Assembly (NCBI GenBank): GCA_006503475.1
Contig: RSEH01000081.1
Location: 1-64,000 of the forward strand
DNA from: Stentor roeselii
Taxonomy: Eukaryota > Ciliophora > Heterotrichea > Heterotrichida > Stentoridae
Length of the DNA: 64,000 bases
Direction: 5' to 3'
Shown: one piece after another, positions 24,001-35,402 of the stretch
Layout: every line of letters starts with the position of its first letter
Position numbering within the stretch: the first letter of the stretch is position 1
The notes under the pieces: model-generated
Seen by the model: only the letters and a program-made list of their open reading frames with translations
Database searches by the model: none
Told to the model about the DNA's origin: nothing
Made by a program: the position numbers and the translations under genes

Positions 24001-27000
24001 GGCTATTGAAGGAACATCTATTAATATAGTTCCAGATATTCCATTTGAAAATATAACTAAAAGTAATGAAACTTTTGATCTAGTGATACGACTAAAGGAT
24101 ATCAATAATAATTTAGTTTACTTCAGTGATTATCTCTATAATTGTGATGTAAATTTGAATCTAATGCCTCAAATGATCTCAGCATACTCAGGATTAAACA
24201 TCACATTTGAATCAAAGACGAGAAATGAACCAGGTCTTATCAAATTCAAATCAGTGAAAATTCTATCATCTGGAGAATTTTCATTTAATTTATCTTCTAA
24301 TTGCAATTTCATAAACAGCGCAGTAACTCCATTTAAATTTACCATAAAAAACTACCCAAAAAGTATATCTACATCATTTTCTAAATTTTTAACTGTTAAT
24401 GAGTACTTTTTTGTTACCGTCGAAGTTTTTGGAGATGATGATAATATTTACCATGGATCCTGCAGTATTTTTCATAGTTCATCTTTAATCAGTATTGGTT
24501 CAGATCTTCTTTATTCAGGATTCAAGAAAAACTTTACTTTTTACTATGAAACTGAAGGATTCTATAATCCTTTTATTAACTGCTCACAAGAAGAAAAAGT
24601 TGCAAGTTCAAATCTTTATAACGAAGTCTTCAAACAGTCACTTTCTTTAAAATTTCTCGAAATTCCTTCAGATTCAAAACCTTTCAGTCTTCAAGTTTGC
24701 TTACTTGATAGAAACTTAAATCGATTAGATTCATTTTCATATTTTAATAAAGAAACAAGAGTTGATTTAACTTTAATAAACTCAAACTTTTCTTATAGTT
24801 CTGGGTTAAATTTAACAGGAGTACTTCAAAAGAAAATTGAATTTGATTTTTGTGTAACATTTTCAGGAATAAAAATACTTTCATCAGGGAATTTCTCAAT
24901 TTTAGCAGAAACAAATACATCCAATGTTAATTCAAATCAAACTGATTTCTTTTTAATCACGAATACAATAACTGAATTTGATTTTACCTTTTCAAGGTCT
25001 TTATTCACATTTTTCAGTTTCAGTTTGATAATATCTCCTAAAGGTGAAGACAAAAACTTGTTTATTTTACCCACCAGTTATGAACTATCTTCAAATGATG
25101 GCTCATTAAGTGGTTCTTTATCATCAATCACTTCTGGTAAAGTTGAGTTTAACAAACTATTCTTTACTTCAAGTGGACAAAAGATAATATTTGTCAAATC
25201 TACTTTTGGATCAACAGTTTTCAATGATAGTATTAGGGTTAGTGTTTCAAGAAGTAGAGTAGATTTTAACGTTTTCGGATTGGTAACTTTTATTTAGCCG
25301 ATTACAAGTAATGACCTCTTTTATGTCACTGCAAGTATAGTTGATGATAACAATTTAACTGAATCAGAAAATGGTCCTTATGATTATTCTTTGAATATAA
25401 ACATCAATGAAAGTCTTCCTTTTTCAAGCCGTAAAGGAGTTCAGAATATTTATTTAGCTAGAACAATAGCAAATTTCACTGAATTAACGATCAAATCTTA
25501 TGGAACTTATTGGATTAGTGTTTCAGCTGGCCAAGACATTCTTCTTCAAATAACTCAAAATTTTCAAGTATTAAACATGATAAAGAATTTCACTCTTACC
25601 TCACTTCCAAGGATTGCTAGTTATGAAGATCTTCAAGTTAATGCAATGATATACGGAGTTGATGATGAAATTTTTTTGATAGATTCAGACTTTTCACTAA
25701 TCCATAATTCAAGTCAGATAGTTTCATTTGAAAGTTTTAATTCCAGAAATACAGGAAATTTTAATTTTACTTTATTTTTCAGAAAAGATGAAATAGTAAG
25801 TTTTTCATTATATGCAACTTTTGATAAATACTATTTCAATTCTTCGATTCTTATAGTTGATGTTTACCGGTCGATATTGATTCCGGCTTCAAACCTAAAA
25901 GAAATAATTACAGGTGAAAAATTTAATTTCAGTTTTCAGTTGGTGGATGATTTTATTAACGGAAAGATATTGGAAAATTTCAATAATTTTATGGTGAATA
26001 TTGAATTTATATGTATTGAATCGCCTGGACTTGTAAATTGTTCCAATTTCGATCACAATGGATCTACTTCAGCTATTTCTAGAAACGGACAAGTTATATT
26101 CCAAGATTTGATAATTTACCAAAACTCATTATTCATTATCAAAGCAATACCACAAATTATATCATTTATAGATTCCAATAAGAGTGACCAACTGTTATCC
26201 TTTATTGAACCTTCATTTAAGTTAGAATTTGTACCTGATGTAAAACCATCAAAAAGTACTGATACTTTTAGTATATATATATTTTCTTATTATGGAAATT
26301 ATTTTGCACTAAAAGACGTCCCATTTAACTTCTCCTTTTCTCATTTAAATAATTCACTAGCTTCCGGTGAAGTTCTGCAAGGAAATTTTCTCCAACCAAA
26401 CAAAACCGATTATTTAGGTGGATTGACATTCAGAAATCTAAGAATCTTATCATGAGGCGAGTTTATCTTTAAGGTTTTCTTCCAAGGAAACCTAAAAGCA
26501 TCACTTTTATCAGATTTTGTTCAGAATTACATAAAATCAATAGAACTCACAACTGAAAAATATTTTAATGAGTACTCCTCAGTAGTCCTCAACTATAAAA
26601 TCATTGGAGACGACAATAATCTTTTCATACTTCCAGTGAATATCTCAATATCAGAAGCAAAAAACCTAAGATTTAAAATAAATTCATTCACTAATAGCTC
26701 TTCTGGCTCTTTTAATCTTACACTTCTAGAAAAAAACGACTATACTTTTATCATCAGCAATAATATCACAATTGACAAAGTGAAAATATCTTTAAGTTAC
26801 TCAAATAATAATCTTTGCAAGAAAAAAAATATGAAAATAGATGAAAAAAATGAATCTTGCATTTGTGATTTAAATTTTTTCTTGAATGAAACTTTAGATG
26901 AATGCCTTCCCTGTCATGATACTTGTAAAGTTTGCTATAATCAGAGTAGTTGTAAAGAGTGTAAATTAAAAAATTCTTCACCTTTGAATGGAGAATGCAA

Positions 27001-30000
27001 ATGCAATGAAGGTTTCTTTTTTGATGGAGAGAATTGCTCAATATGCTATGATGGGTGTAGGATATGTAAAAGTAATAATGCCTGTGAGGAATGCTTGGTT
27101 GGTTACAAAAAACCTGAAAATTATTGTAAATGCCCTGATATCGAACATATGAATGAAAATTGTAAATGTCATGATGGTTATGAGCTTATCAATCTGACTA
27201 CATGTTCCAAATGTAAAAGATGGATACAAAAGAATGATATCACTATCACATTAATTGAAAATTACAATGTTATTCAAATTGATATCAACTCATCACTTAT
27301 ATTAAACCAAACTCTAGAAAATTTCAAAGATTTGATTATTAATAAAAATATTCTAGGAATTGATTTCAGATTTGTTATAAATTCTGAAAATTCCTTCAGG
27401 ATTGAACTAGGTGAATATAATACGATTTTCAATAACAGCCTAATATTGAATCTCTTTAATTTTTATGCTGAAAATGAAATTTGTAATTTTACTAGAGTTC
27501 AAATACCACAAAAATTCATTATTTTCACTGAGAAAGAAAAGCCCAGTCCTCAAGCCGTGATTTTTCAAAATTTCTCTACAGATAATTTATGTGATGACAA
27601 CAAAGTTCATTATTCTTTTGACGGAAAGTACTCAAAAGGAAACTTCAAAAATGATTTAAATTATTTATTCAAGGTTTTCAATTCAACTGATTCCAAAAGT
27701 CCATTAATTACATCAACCGACTCAAATATTGAATTCGATATTGACAGAAAACAAAACATAAAATCATTTATTGTAGAACTTTCAGTGGAAACCTATTTCA
27801 ACACGAAAGATTTATCTCAATTAAAAATTGATGTTAATTATTCTCAAAAGTTATTTCCACAAATAGAAAACATTTACAGATGCTGGTATTCAATTGAATG
27901 TCAAATCATGCTTGACAATCTTATAAGTTGCATTGAACTAGATCAGCTTTCATATGAATGGGAAATTTTTTCGGGAAATAATAAAAAATTTTCAAGTAAA
28001 TCATCTGTACTCATTATTCCAGCAAAAGTTTTAGAAGCTAAAAATTACGACTTTAGCTTAAAAATATCTTCTGGTGAAGAAATATTATCGGTTTCTAATG
28101 GAACATTAGAAATTATCCCTGATAAACCCCGTATATACATCGATAGAGTGCAAGGTTCAATTAATAAATACTCTGATTTAATTCTAATACCTAAGGAAAA
28201 ATCATCTACCTTAGGAGGGTTACAAGAGACTGATCTTAACCCGGAAATATCTTTAAACTGGAATTGCAAATTTCCAGATATCGAAGCCCAAGAATGGACT
28301 AAATGTCGAAATCAAAGTGATGACCAGAAAAATTTAAATATTTCTAAAAATGATTTAGAAAATATCAAAAATATTTCAGTCTGGCTTAATGCAACTCTCA
28401 ACAGTTTATCAACTTCTATTTACTTTCAAGCAAATATCATAGATGAAGATGTTCCTTTGGTTAAGTTTAAAATATTTTCAAGAGGCTTTTCTGAGAAATT
28501 TCCTCAAAACTCTTCAACAATCATTGAAGCTTTTTCAGAAGATCAAGAAATCCATGACTGTAAATTTTCTCTAAAAGATTTAAATGAAAAATTATTAAAA
28601 AACGAGTACCAAGACTGTCAGATAACAATAAACCCGACTATCCTAAAATTGAAAGGTGGAGAAAAATATCAACTTCTTTTAGAAGTTCAGAAATTTTACT
28701 TTTTTTACTCTTTTATAATAAACACTCCTCCTTTATATGGAAGTTTCTCAGTTGAACCCTCTGAAGGACAAGAGTTTGAAACAAATTTCGTTTTCATAGT
28801 AAAAAATTGGTTTGATGATGAAGAAGATCTGCCTTTAAGATATAGTTTTGCTTATGGGGAACAAGGAAATCCAGCTATTTTAAGAATGAGTCAAGCTGAA
28901 AGATACTCAACAAAACTTGCTTGGGTTGAAAATCCTTCAACAATCTGCAAAATTTATGATTCTCTCGACGATTTCACTGAAATCACTTTTAAGGTCATAG
29001 TGAAAAATCAAGAAAATCTGACAAAAATCATTCAACAAAGTTTAGAAAAAATAGAGCCTCCTACAAGTATCCCTGCTGTTATTACTAATATTTTAACAGC
29101 AACTTTAAAAAATAACAAGTATTCAGAATTATATCAAGATATTTATAATCAGTCAGCAAGGCATTTGAATGATTTTATTGAAATTAGCCAACCAACAGAT
29201 GCTTTTATTGACCAGTCAGTTAATATTATGGATTTATTGACGTATAAAAGAGAAGTTTTAGATGAAAATGAAGAAAATGTTGACATGGGGATGAATGTCA
29301 CTCAAAATATTTTAAATAAGGTTGAAGGTGTAGGGGTCAGTCAGAAGCAGGCAGAAGATTTAATTAATGTTTTGCAAAATTTGATAACAATTACTGATGA
29401 TGTCATTACCCAAGGTGATGAAGATCTTCTCAAGTTTACTAAAACTAGCAATAAAATAAATATATTGCATATGAGAAGATTGAATTACGTTACAGAAACA
29501 ATAGTTTCATCTAAAAGTGTCTCTACAAAGATAAATATTCAGAAAGCTGAAAATATGAATGATTTAAAGTACTCTAATGATGATTTATCTTTTAACATTA
29601 GCAGCATTTTACTAGAAAATCAAGAAAATAATACTTTAATTGGAATAATTCACACTTTCATCAAAACGAAACCTTCTAAAAAATCTCATCATCAGTTGGT
29701 GTCTTTAAGTCTTTTTGAAAACTCAAACGATTTTCAAGAAGATCCGATAAAACCCAAGCAAATTGATGTCATACTTGAAATTCCTGCTAATTTTACTTCA
29801 AAAGATGCGAAAAAAGGGAAATGTTTGTATTTTGATGAAAATGATAAAGAGTGGAGTGATAAAGGATGTAATAAATTGAAAAACAATGATGGATCTGTTT
29901 TTTGTTCTTGTAACCATCTTACTACATTTACATTCGGATTTATTTCAGTTTCACTATCTTTGAATAGGGGTGTAAAGGAGTTTACTTGGGTAACTTTTAG

Positions 30001-31144
30001 TCTTCCTGGGTTTGTTTTACCTGTTGTGCTATTTTTTGCATTTTTATTGACCCTGATTAGAGCCAAGATCGTAAAACAAGTTCCTTCAAATAACGAATTA
30101 ACTGAAACCAACAACCCCCAAAAAGCTACTTCAAATAAAGATTATGAACAATCAAGTAAAAACTACAAACTCAGCACAATAAATTCAACCAGTAACCAAC
30201 TAACATTCAGAATAAAACATTCTCAAAGCTCCTTAGATTCAAACTCATTATCAGAGCAAAGCCATTCAGAAAGATTCAGCCACCAGTCATATTTTGAAAT
30301 TATAGCACAAGACGAAAACCTTGAAAATCCGAGTATGAAATCTCCAAGAACAATTAATTCAAAAGAAGAAATTTTAGGTCGAATTGAAGAAGAAAAAGAA
30401 CTGGATCAATATCTGTCTCAACTAGACAACCCTCGTCCACCCAGTCCAGTTCAACAGACGAAACTCGAAAAAATCAAACAAAAACTAACTCAAGCTCTAC
30501 TTTTTTACAACAGTCATTGCCACACTATTCAAATAATTTTCCAAAACAAGTCAGTTCCTAGAAAATATTTCCAAATCACGAAAATTTACTTTATTTTGTT
30601 CCTGGAAATTATGTTCGATGCATTGTTTTTTGACTATAGAAGGGATGGAAATTCTCAGGAATTTGAAAAAAATCTTGAACAGAACTTTCAAAGTATAAAT
30701 ATTATCACTGTTCTCTTCACAGCTGGACTGATTTTCATTGCGAAGATTATTTTGTTTATTATTGAAGTTGTTCCTGTTAAAAGAAAGAGAAAGTTTAGAT
30801 TTATTATTTTACCTTTTGTGTTCGTTTTGTGTTATGGCTATTTTCTTTATGAAGTCTCTTGTCTTTCAACGGCGTTTGGAGAAGAGGTTAGCAGAGTTTG
30901 GCTTGTTTGTTGTTTGATCAGCATTGCTACTGAAGTCACTATTTTTGAACCTCTTGGCATCATGACTACTCAGTTTATTAAAAAAAAGGTGGAAAAAAAT
31001 GAGACTTATAAAAAAATTACAAGGCTTAAAATATTTTGGAGAGTTTTTAGATGTCCTGGTTGCAAAGAATGTGGAGATTGTAAGAATGGAGATAATTGCG
31101 AGGTTTGTCGTAATTGTGAACTTTGTGGTCAAGTAGTTAGGTAA
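18092..31144 (+). CDS. Giant REJ/GPS multi-pass surface receptor 2, with one in-frame TGA
   Basis: Paralog of the gene at 2598-14897, about 4315 codons after removal of seven 15-nt phase-0 introns: 19079-19093, 19721-19735, 20336-20350, 20918-20932, 21545-21559, 22787-22801 and 25283-25297. I chose the ATG at 18092 over 18068 because it has the same upstream sequence as paralog 1 and starts a signal peptide (MKPKFAFFALIFNFYFCSS). About 15 ILSSG/GDD repeats precede an EGF/furin-like Cys-rich region (about residues 2873-3008), then a REJ-like region and a canonical GPS (W..GC ... CSCNHLTTF, about 3875-3917). About five membrane segments and a cytosolic Cys-rich tail (eight Cys in the last 30 residues) follow. 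TGA at 26453-26455 (codon about 2753) replaces the first or second Ser of the otherwise universal ILSSGEF motif. No intron removes it, and the frame continues intact for 4.7 kb. This could be a sequencing error, a segregating null, read-through or incipient decay. Confidence 0.75.
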
Positions 31145-32644
31145 TTTAGAAAATTTTAATGAAATTGGATTGATTGATTTCTTGATTTTGATTTTTTTTA
31201 GGGTGTTTTACTACATCATTTGTTATAAGAATAAAAGTCAATTCTTGTATCCTTTAATTTTTAGTTATTCCAATAAATAATTTCTGGTTTTATTAATTAA
31301 AAATACAAACTATTTAATTGAAATAACTAACAAAAACCTTATCATAACTCATAGATTTCAACTAATATAAATTTGAGCTAAAAATATGTTTAGTATACTC
31401 TAAAGCCTTTAAATTAATTACTGATTTCTAATAATTAAAAACTTTTTCATCAATTTATATTATGATCATGTATCTCAAAGAAGTGTCACAAGCCATTTAT
31501 TTCGTGTTTATATAATTATTGGTCATAGATTCCAATCAACGGTAGTATTAATAATATCGAACTTTGATCTACATTATTTTATTCCTATTAAAGCTTAAAC
31601 ATCATTTCTACGTTCAAAATTAGTTAAAACTTTGATTATTCTATATAAATCCATATGTTGGCTGCTCCAAAGATTAGTTTCCTTTAGTTGTGTCATATAT
31701 TTCAAACTAAAAAATTATATTCTTAAATTTATATAGTTAAAGTATCGCCTTCTTTCTTGATTCCACTTATCATTTCTGCATTCCTTCTACAAATTAATAG
31801 TACATTCTTAAACCCTCAAACAAGATACTTTAATGTTGAATCTATCTTATGAGTAATTAATTTTAGTGATTTGTTTAGAACCATACATACAGAAGACAGA
31901 AAATAATATTAAGTCGAAGATTAGAATTTGATAAAATATAATCATAGCAAAAGCCTCTTAAATATCATTTTTTATATCTCCAATAAAAATTGCCTGATTT
32001 ACTAGAGCATTATAATGATTATAATATATCGTGTTGATAATCAATTCAGTTGTGGATATCTTCTTTTTGGAAATCTTTTAATAATGAATTCACTTCTTAA
32101 AATCCATCAAAAAATAAGATGAGCTTCCATTTTTCATCTAATATCATTATGATATACGATTCTAGAGGTTGAATGCTTTCTAATAATAATTTTTAAGGAA
32201 TATCAATATTTAATGATAGATAATTGATAAAACTAATATGTCCATAGCTGAATTTTTTATATTAAATTTTGGATATTTATAAAAAAATCATAACCTATAT
32301 CAGCCTTATACCACATTTCACCATGATATTCTTTCGTGCTCATAGAAAATAAACTAATAAGCTTCCTTTTGAATCTTAAGTAGATATATTAATATAATTT
32401 TTATTATATAAGCTTTTATAAATTTCATTCAAAATATGAGGTATTTATTTATTTTATTCACTGAATGAAACTTTGTAATCTCTCTACTATACTCCTTAAA
32501 ATAAGAAATTATCCTAGTATTTCATGCATTATTGAATAATTTCATCCTTTCTTTAATATAATCAACGGGGTGAGTTTAATTCCATGATGATTTCTTAATC
32601 CCAAAAACTCAATAAATCATAAGTTCTCCAAAGATCTTTTAATA
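31145..32644. other. 1.5-kb AT-rich spacer after giant gene 2
   Basis: No intact gene. A decayed coding stretch lies on the minus strand at about 32045-32343 (separate entry). Nothing else could be supported. Confidence 0.7.
32045..32343 (-). pseudogene. Possible decayed coding relic, unidentified
   Basis: A short frame starts with ATG at 32343 on the minus strand (MSTKEYHGEMWYKADIGYDF) and ends in TAA at 32257. In a neighbouring frame protein-like sequence continues (FSYGHISFINYLSL, then IMILDEKWKLILFFDGF and VNSLLKDFQKEDIHN), interrupted by two stops that could be former CAA codons, and ends at TGA near 32045. It fits a small dead gene. No family was recognised. Confidence 0.35.
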
Positions 32645-33271
32645 ATGTCAATGTATTTCGAGCTGTTGCAACGCCCATCACATAAAATGCTATCCAAAGA
32701 AAACTCCAACAAAAAAAGTCTTCAAAACATTCTCGAGTTCCTCCACATCGAAAACAAGCGAAAGTTATTTAAGCCAAAAGGCAAACTGATAAAAGGTACT
32801 TCAAAAACAAATTTAAACCGTTCAGAAATAACTGAACCAATGCACAGTTCCTTAAACTGCGAGCAAATCTGCATAGATGAATTAAAATCAGAGAAAAAAA
32901 GCAGAAACCTGACTCCTTCTCTCGAAGCAACTAAGTCCAAACAGCACCCACCATTCAACCCCCCAATCAAAGCAGCTCCAACTTTGCAAGACCCTCTAAA
33001 GCCAGTGAAATCTCTGCGCATATTAAAACGTCTAATCCACGATAATTCAAAGTTCTACAGTGAAAGCCTAAACCTATCCGAAAAAAAAGAAAAGATCTCA
33101 GCCCACCATAAAAAAATCCTTCAAAAACGTGAAAAGTCTTATTCAAGAGTTGAAAAAATCTTAGAAAACTTAAAAACCCGTTCAAAAGCTTTAAAAAAAT
33201 CCGAAAAAACTAAAAATCTCGACTTTTTCCCTTTAGCCGGTTGGGAGATTTCACCTGAGCCTTATAATTAA
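32645..33271 (+). CDS. Hypothetical basic protein
   Basis: 208 residues, rich in Lys and Ser, with predicted disorder in the middle and a Lys/Glu-rich helical stretch at about residues 130-195 (repeated K-K and E-K pairs) before a short conserved-looking C terminus, FFPLAGWEISPEPYN. No membrane segment, no signal peptide and no known domain. It ends in TAA only 3 bp before the ATG of the helicase gene on the same strand, so the two genes share almost no intergenic space. Codon usage is less AT-rich than the giant genes. The function is unknown. Confidence 0.65.
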   Translation: MSMYFELLQRPSHKMLSKENSNKKSLQNILEFLHIENKRKLFKPKGKLIKGTSKTNLNRSEITEPMHSSLNCEQICIDELKSEKKSRNLTPSLEATKSKQHPPFNPPIKAAPTLQDPLKPVKSLRILKRLIHDNSKFYSESLNLSEKKEKISAHHKKILQKREKSYSRVEKILENLKTRSKALKKSEKTKNLDFFPLAGWEISPEPYN

Positions 33272-33274
33272 TAA

Positions 33275-35400
33275 ATGTCTTTACCCATCTTTTCCTGCAA
33301 GTCCCAAATCATCGAAGGTCTTCTGAAGAGTCAGGTGTTAATCGTGACTGGTGAACCTGGTTGTGGCAAATCGACTCAATTGCCTCAGTTCTGTTTGGAC
33401 AGTAAAGAGCTTCGTAAGAAGCTTCACTGCAATCGTGTTCACATTGCAGTGACTCAGCCTCGGCGAGTGGCGACGATAGCGATGGCTAAGCGAGTGGCTT
33501 ATGAACGGTCAGTCCGCCTTGGGGAAGAAGTAAGTTTAAATAGGTCGGGTACAGCATCCGCTTTGAAGACGTGACCTCGAAGCACACGACGATCAAGTTT
33601 TTGACTGACGGGGTCTTGTTACGTGAAAGTATCACTCAATGCTTCTGCGCTTATGATGTGGTTATTTTAGACGAGGCTCATGAGCGTAGTCTTGACACTG
33701 ACATCCTCATCGGCCTGTTGAAGACTCACGTCGCGAAACATAGACACTTTAGACTCATCGTCACTTCAGCCACCATCGACGTGTCTCTTTTCTCGAAGTA
33801 CTTCGACAACTGCCCGGTAATCACTATTCCAGGAAGAGAGTATCCAATAGAAATCCTGCATTCTTCTTGTAAACTTGATAAACGTGTTGAGTACACAGTC
33901 AACGCCGCCCTTCGCATTCATCTTCATGAAGGACCTGGGGATATCCTCGCATTTCTCACTGGAAGTGACGAGTGTGAAAGAGCTAAAAGTCGATGCTTTG
34001 AAGCTCTTCAGCAACTTGAAGCACAAGGGACTCCAGTGGCTTCTATGATTATCTTAGCACTTTATGGGGCAATGTCTAGTGAAGAGCAAAGTCAGGTCTT
34101 TCATCCAACGCCTGAAGACTGTAGAAAAGTGATTTTTTCAACGAATATTTCAGAGACTTCTATCACTGTTGATGGAATTGGATTTGTGATTGACTGTGGA
34201 TATGTTAAACAAAAACAACAAAATACTGCCACGGGACTAGAGGCTCTTATGGTCGTACCTATTTCAAAACAACAGGCAAAGCAAAGGGCTGGACGTGCTG
34301 GAAGAACGACTGCTGGAAAGTGTTTTCGTTTGTATTCTGAAGCTTTTTATATGGAACAAATGGCTGAATCTCAACAGGCTGAAATTTTAAGGAGTAGTCT
34401 TGCTAGTGTCGTTCTTACTTTGAAGACTTTAGGGGTTAAGTCGGTCGTTGAGTTTAATTATTTGGAAAGTCCGGATGAAAGAGCTGTTGTTGATGCGATG
34501 AAACAACTTTTTTATGTTGGAGCTATTGATGAATCTGGAAATGTTACTGCTGTTGGAAGGGAAATGTGTCGGTTTCCTATTCATCCGGGTTTAGCTAGGT
34601 GTCTTATTTCGAGTATTGAAACGGATTGTGCTGAGGAAATGATTCAGGTGAGGTCTAGGTAGCTGGTTTCTATTTTGTCTACTGAAAATATTTGGAGAAG
34701 TGTGCCGAAAGCAGACACATACATGCTAGAATCCTTAAGAAAAGTCCAAAGTGACTTGGCAAGACCAGACGGTGACCACATAGCTTTACTAAAAATCTAC
34801 CAATCCTGGCTCGACAGCAACAAAAGCCCTCGTTTCTGCAGCGATAACTTTTTAAACCTCCGAGCAATGCGTCAAGCAGACGATATAAAGCACCAAATCC
34901 GTAACCTAATGAAAGAAGTAAATCTTCCTCGTCTTCCCGAAGCCGACCTTCTGCTATCCCTTCGAGACGAGTTACAAACATCAGAACTACGAGTAAGACT
35001 AAGCCTTTGCCTTGGCTTTTACATGAACGCGGCTCGTGAAATCGAGTTAGGCCAGGCAGGTTCTTACATGACTGTGAAGGACAACTGCGTACTCCACGTT
35101 GACCGGAGTTCCAGCATCAGTATCCTCGGGTCCTTCCCCAAATGGATTATTTTCACAGAGCTCTCTGGAAGCAACTTAATCCACGGGACAATGAAAGCCG
35201 TTTCTCGTGTAAAAGGCAAGTGGCTTAAAAGTCTAGTCCCTAAACTCGAAGACCTCGACATTGAAAAGCTCCTCGGAAGGATTTCCGTTAAAAGACCTTT
35301 TCAAGAAACTCCTGAATCCTTTCCTATTAACCCTGAAAATCTTCAGTCAAAACTGACACAAGCTAAAGAAAGGTACTTAAAACGTAAAGGACATAAGTAG
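33275..35400 (+). CDS. DEAH-box RNA helicase
   Basis: About 698 residues in three exons. It contains the helicase motifs in order: GEPGCGKST (motif I, normally GETGSGKT), TQPRRVA (Ia), DEAH (II), SAT (III), FLTGSDE (IV), STNISETSITV (V) and QRAGRAGR (VI). The winged-helix/ratchet region and an OB-fold-like C-terminal domain follow. It unwinds RNA in splicing or ribosome biogenesis; it belongs to the DHX8/DHX35/DHX40 group but the exact orthologue is not resolved. The intron at 34648-34662 (GTGAGGTCTAGGTAG) is 15 nt and phase 0. The first intron, 33530-33543 (GTAAGTTTAAATAG), must remove 14 nt to give the conserved junction GEE-VGYSIRFED. The stop TAG is 2 bp from the stop of the convergent succinyl-CoA synthetase gene. 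Confidence 0.9.
33530..33543 (+). other. Candidate 14-nt intron in the helicase gene
   Basis: GTAAGTTTAAATAG. The upstream frame ends ..GGG GAA GAA and the downstream frame resumes GTC GGG TAC, giving the family-conserved GEEVGY. The shift between frames is 14 nt, one less than every other intron here. A stays at the sixth base from the 3' end, as in the 15-nt introns. A missing base in the T or A run of the assembly would turn it into a normal 15-mer. Confidence 0.6.
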
Positions 35401-35402
35401 AC

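Noticed and set aside
26412-26427. GTGGATTGACATTCAG as a 16-nt intron near the TGA of giant gene 2
   Set aside because: Removing it shifts the frame into another stop almost at once and breaks the alignment with paralog 1.
26453-26455. TGA read as an amino acid (for example Trp, as in Blepharisma)
   Set aside because: NCBP2 ends in TGA, Trp is encoded by TGG throughout, and the conserved residue here is Ser.
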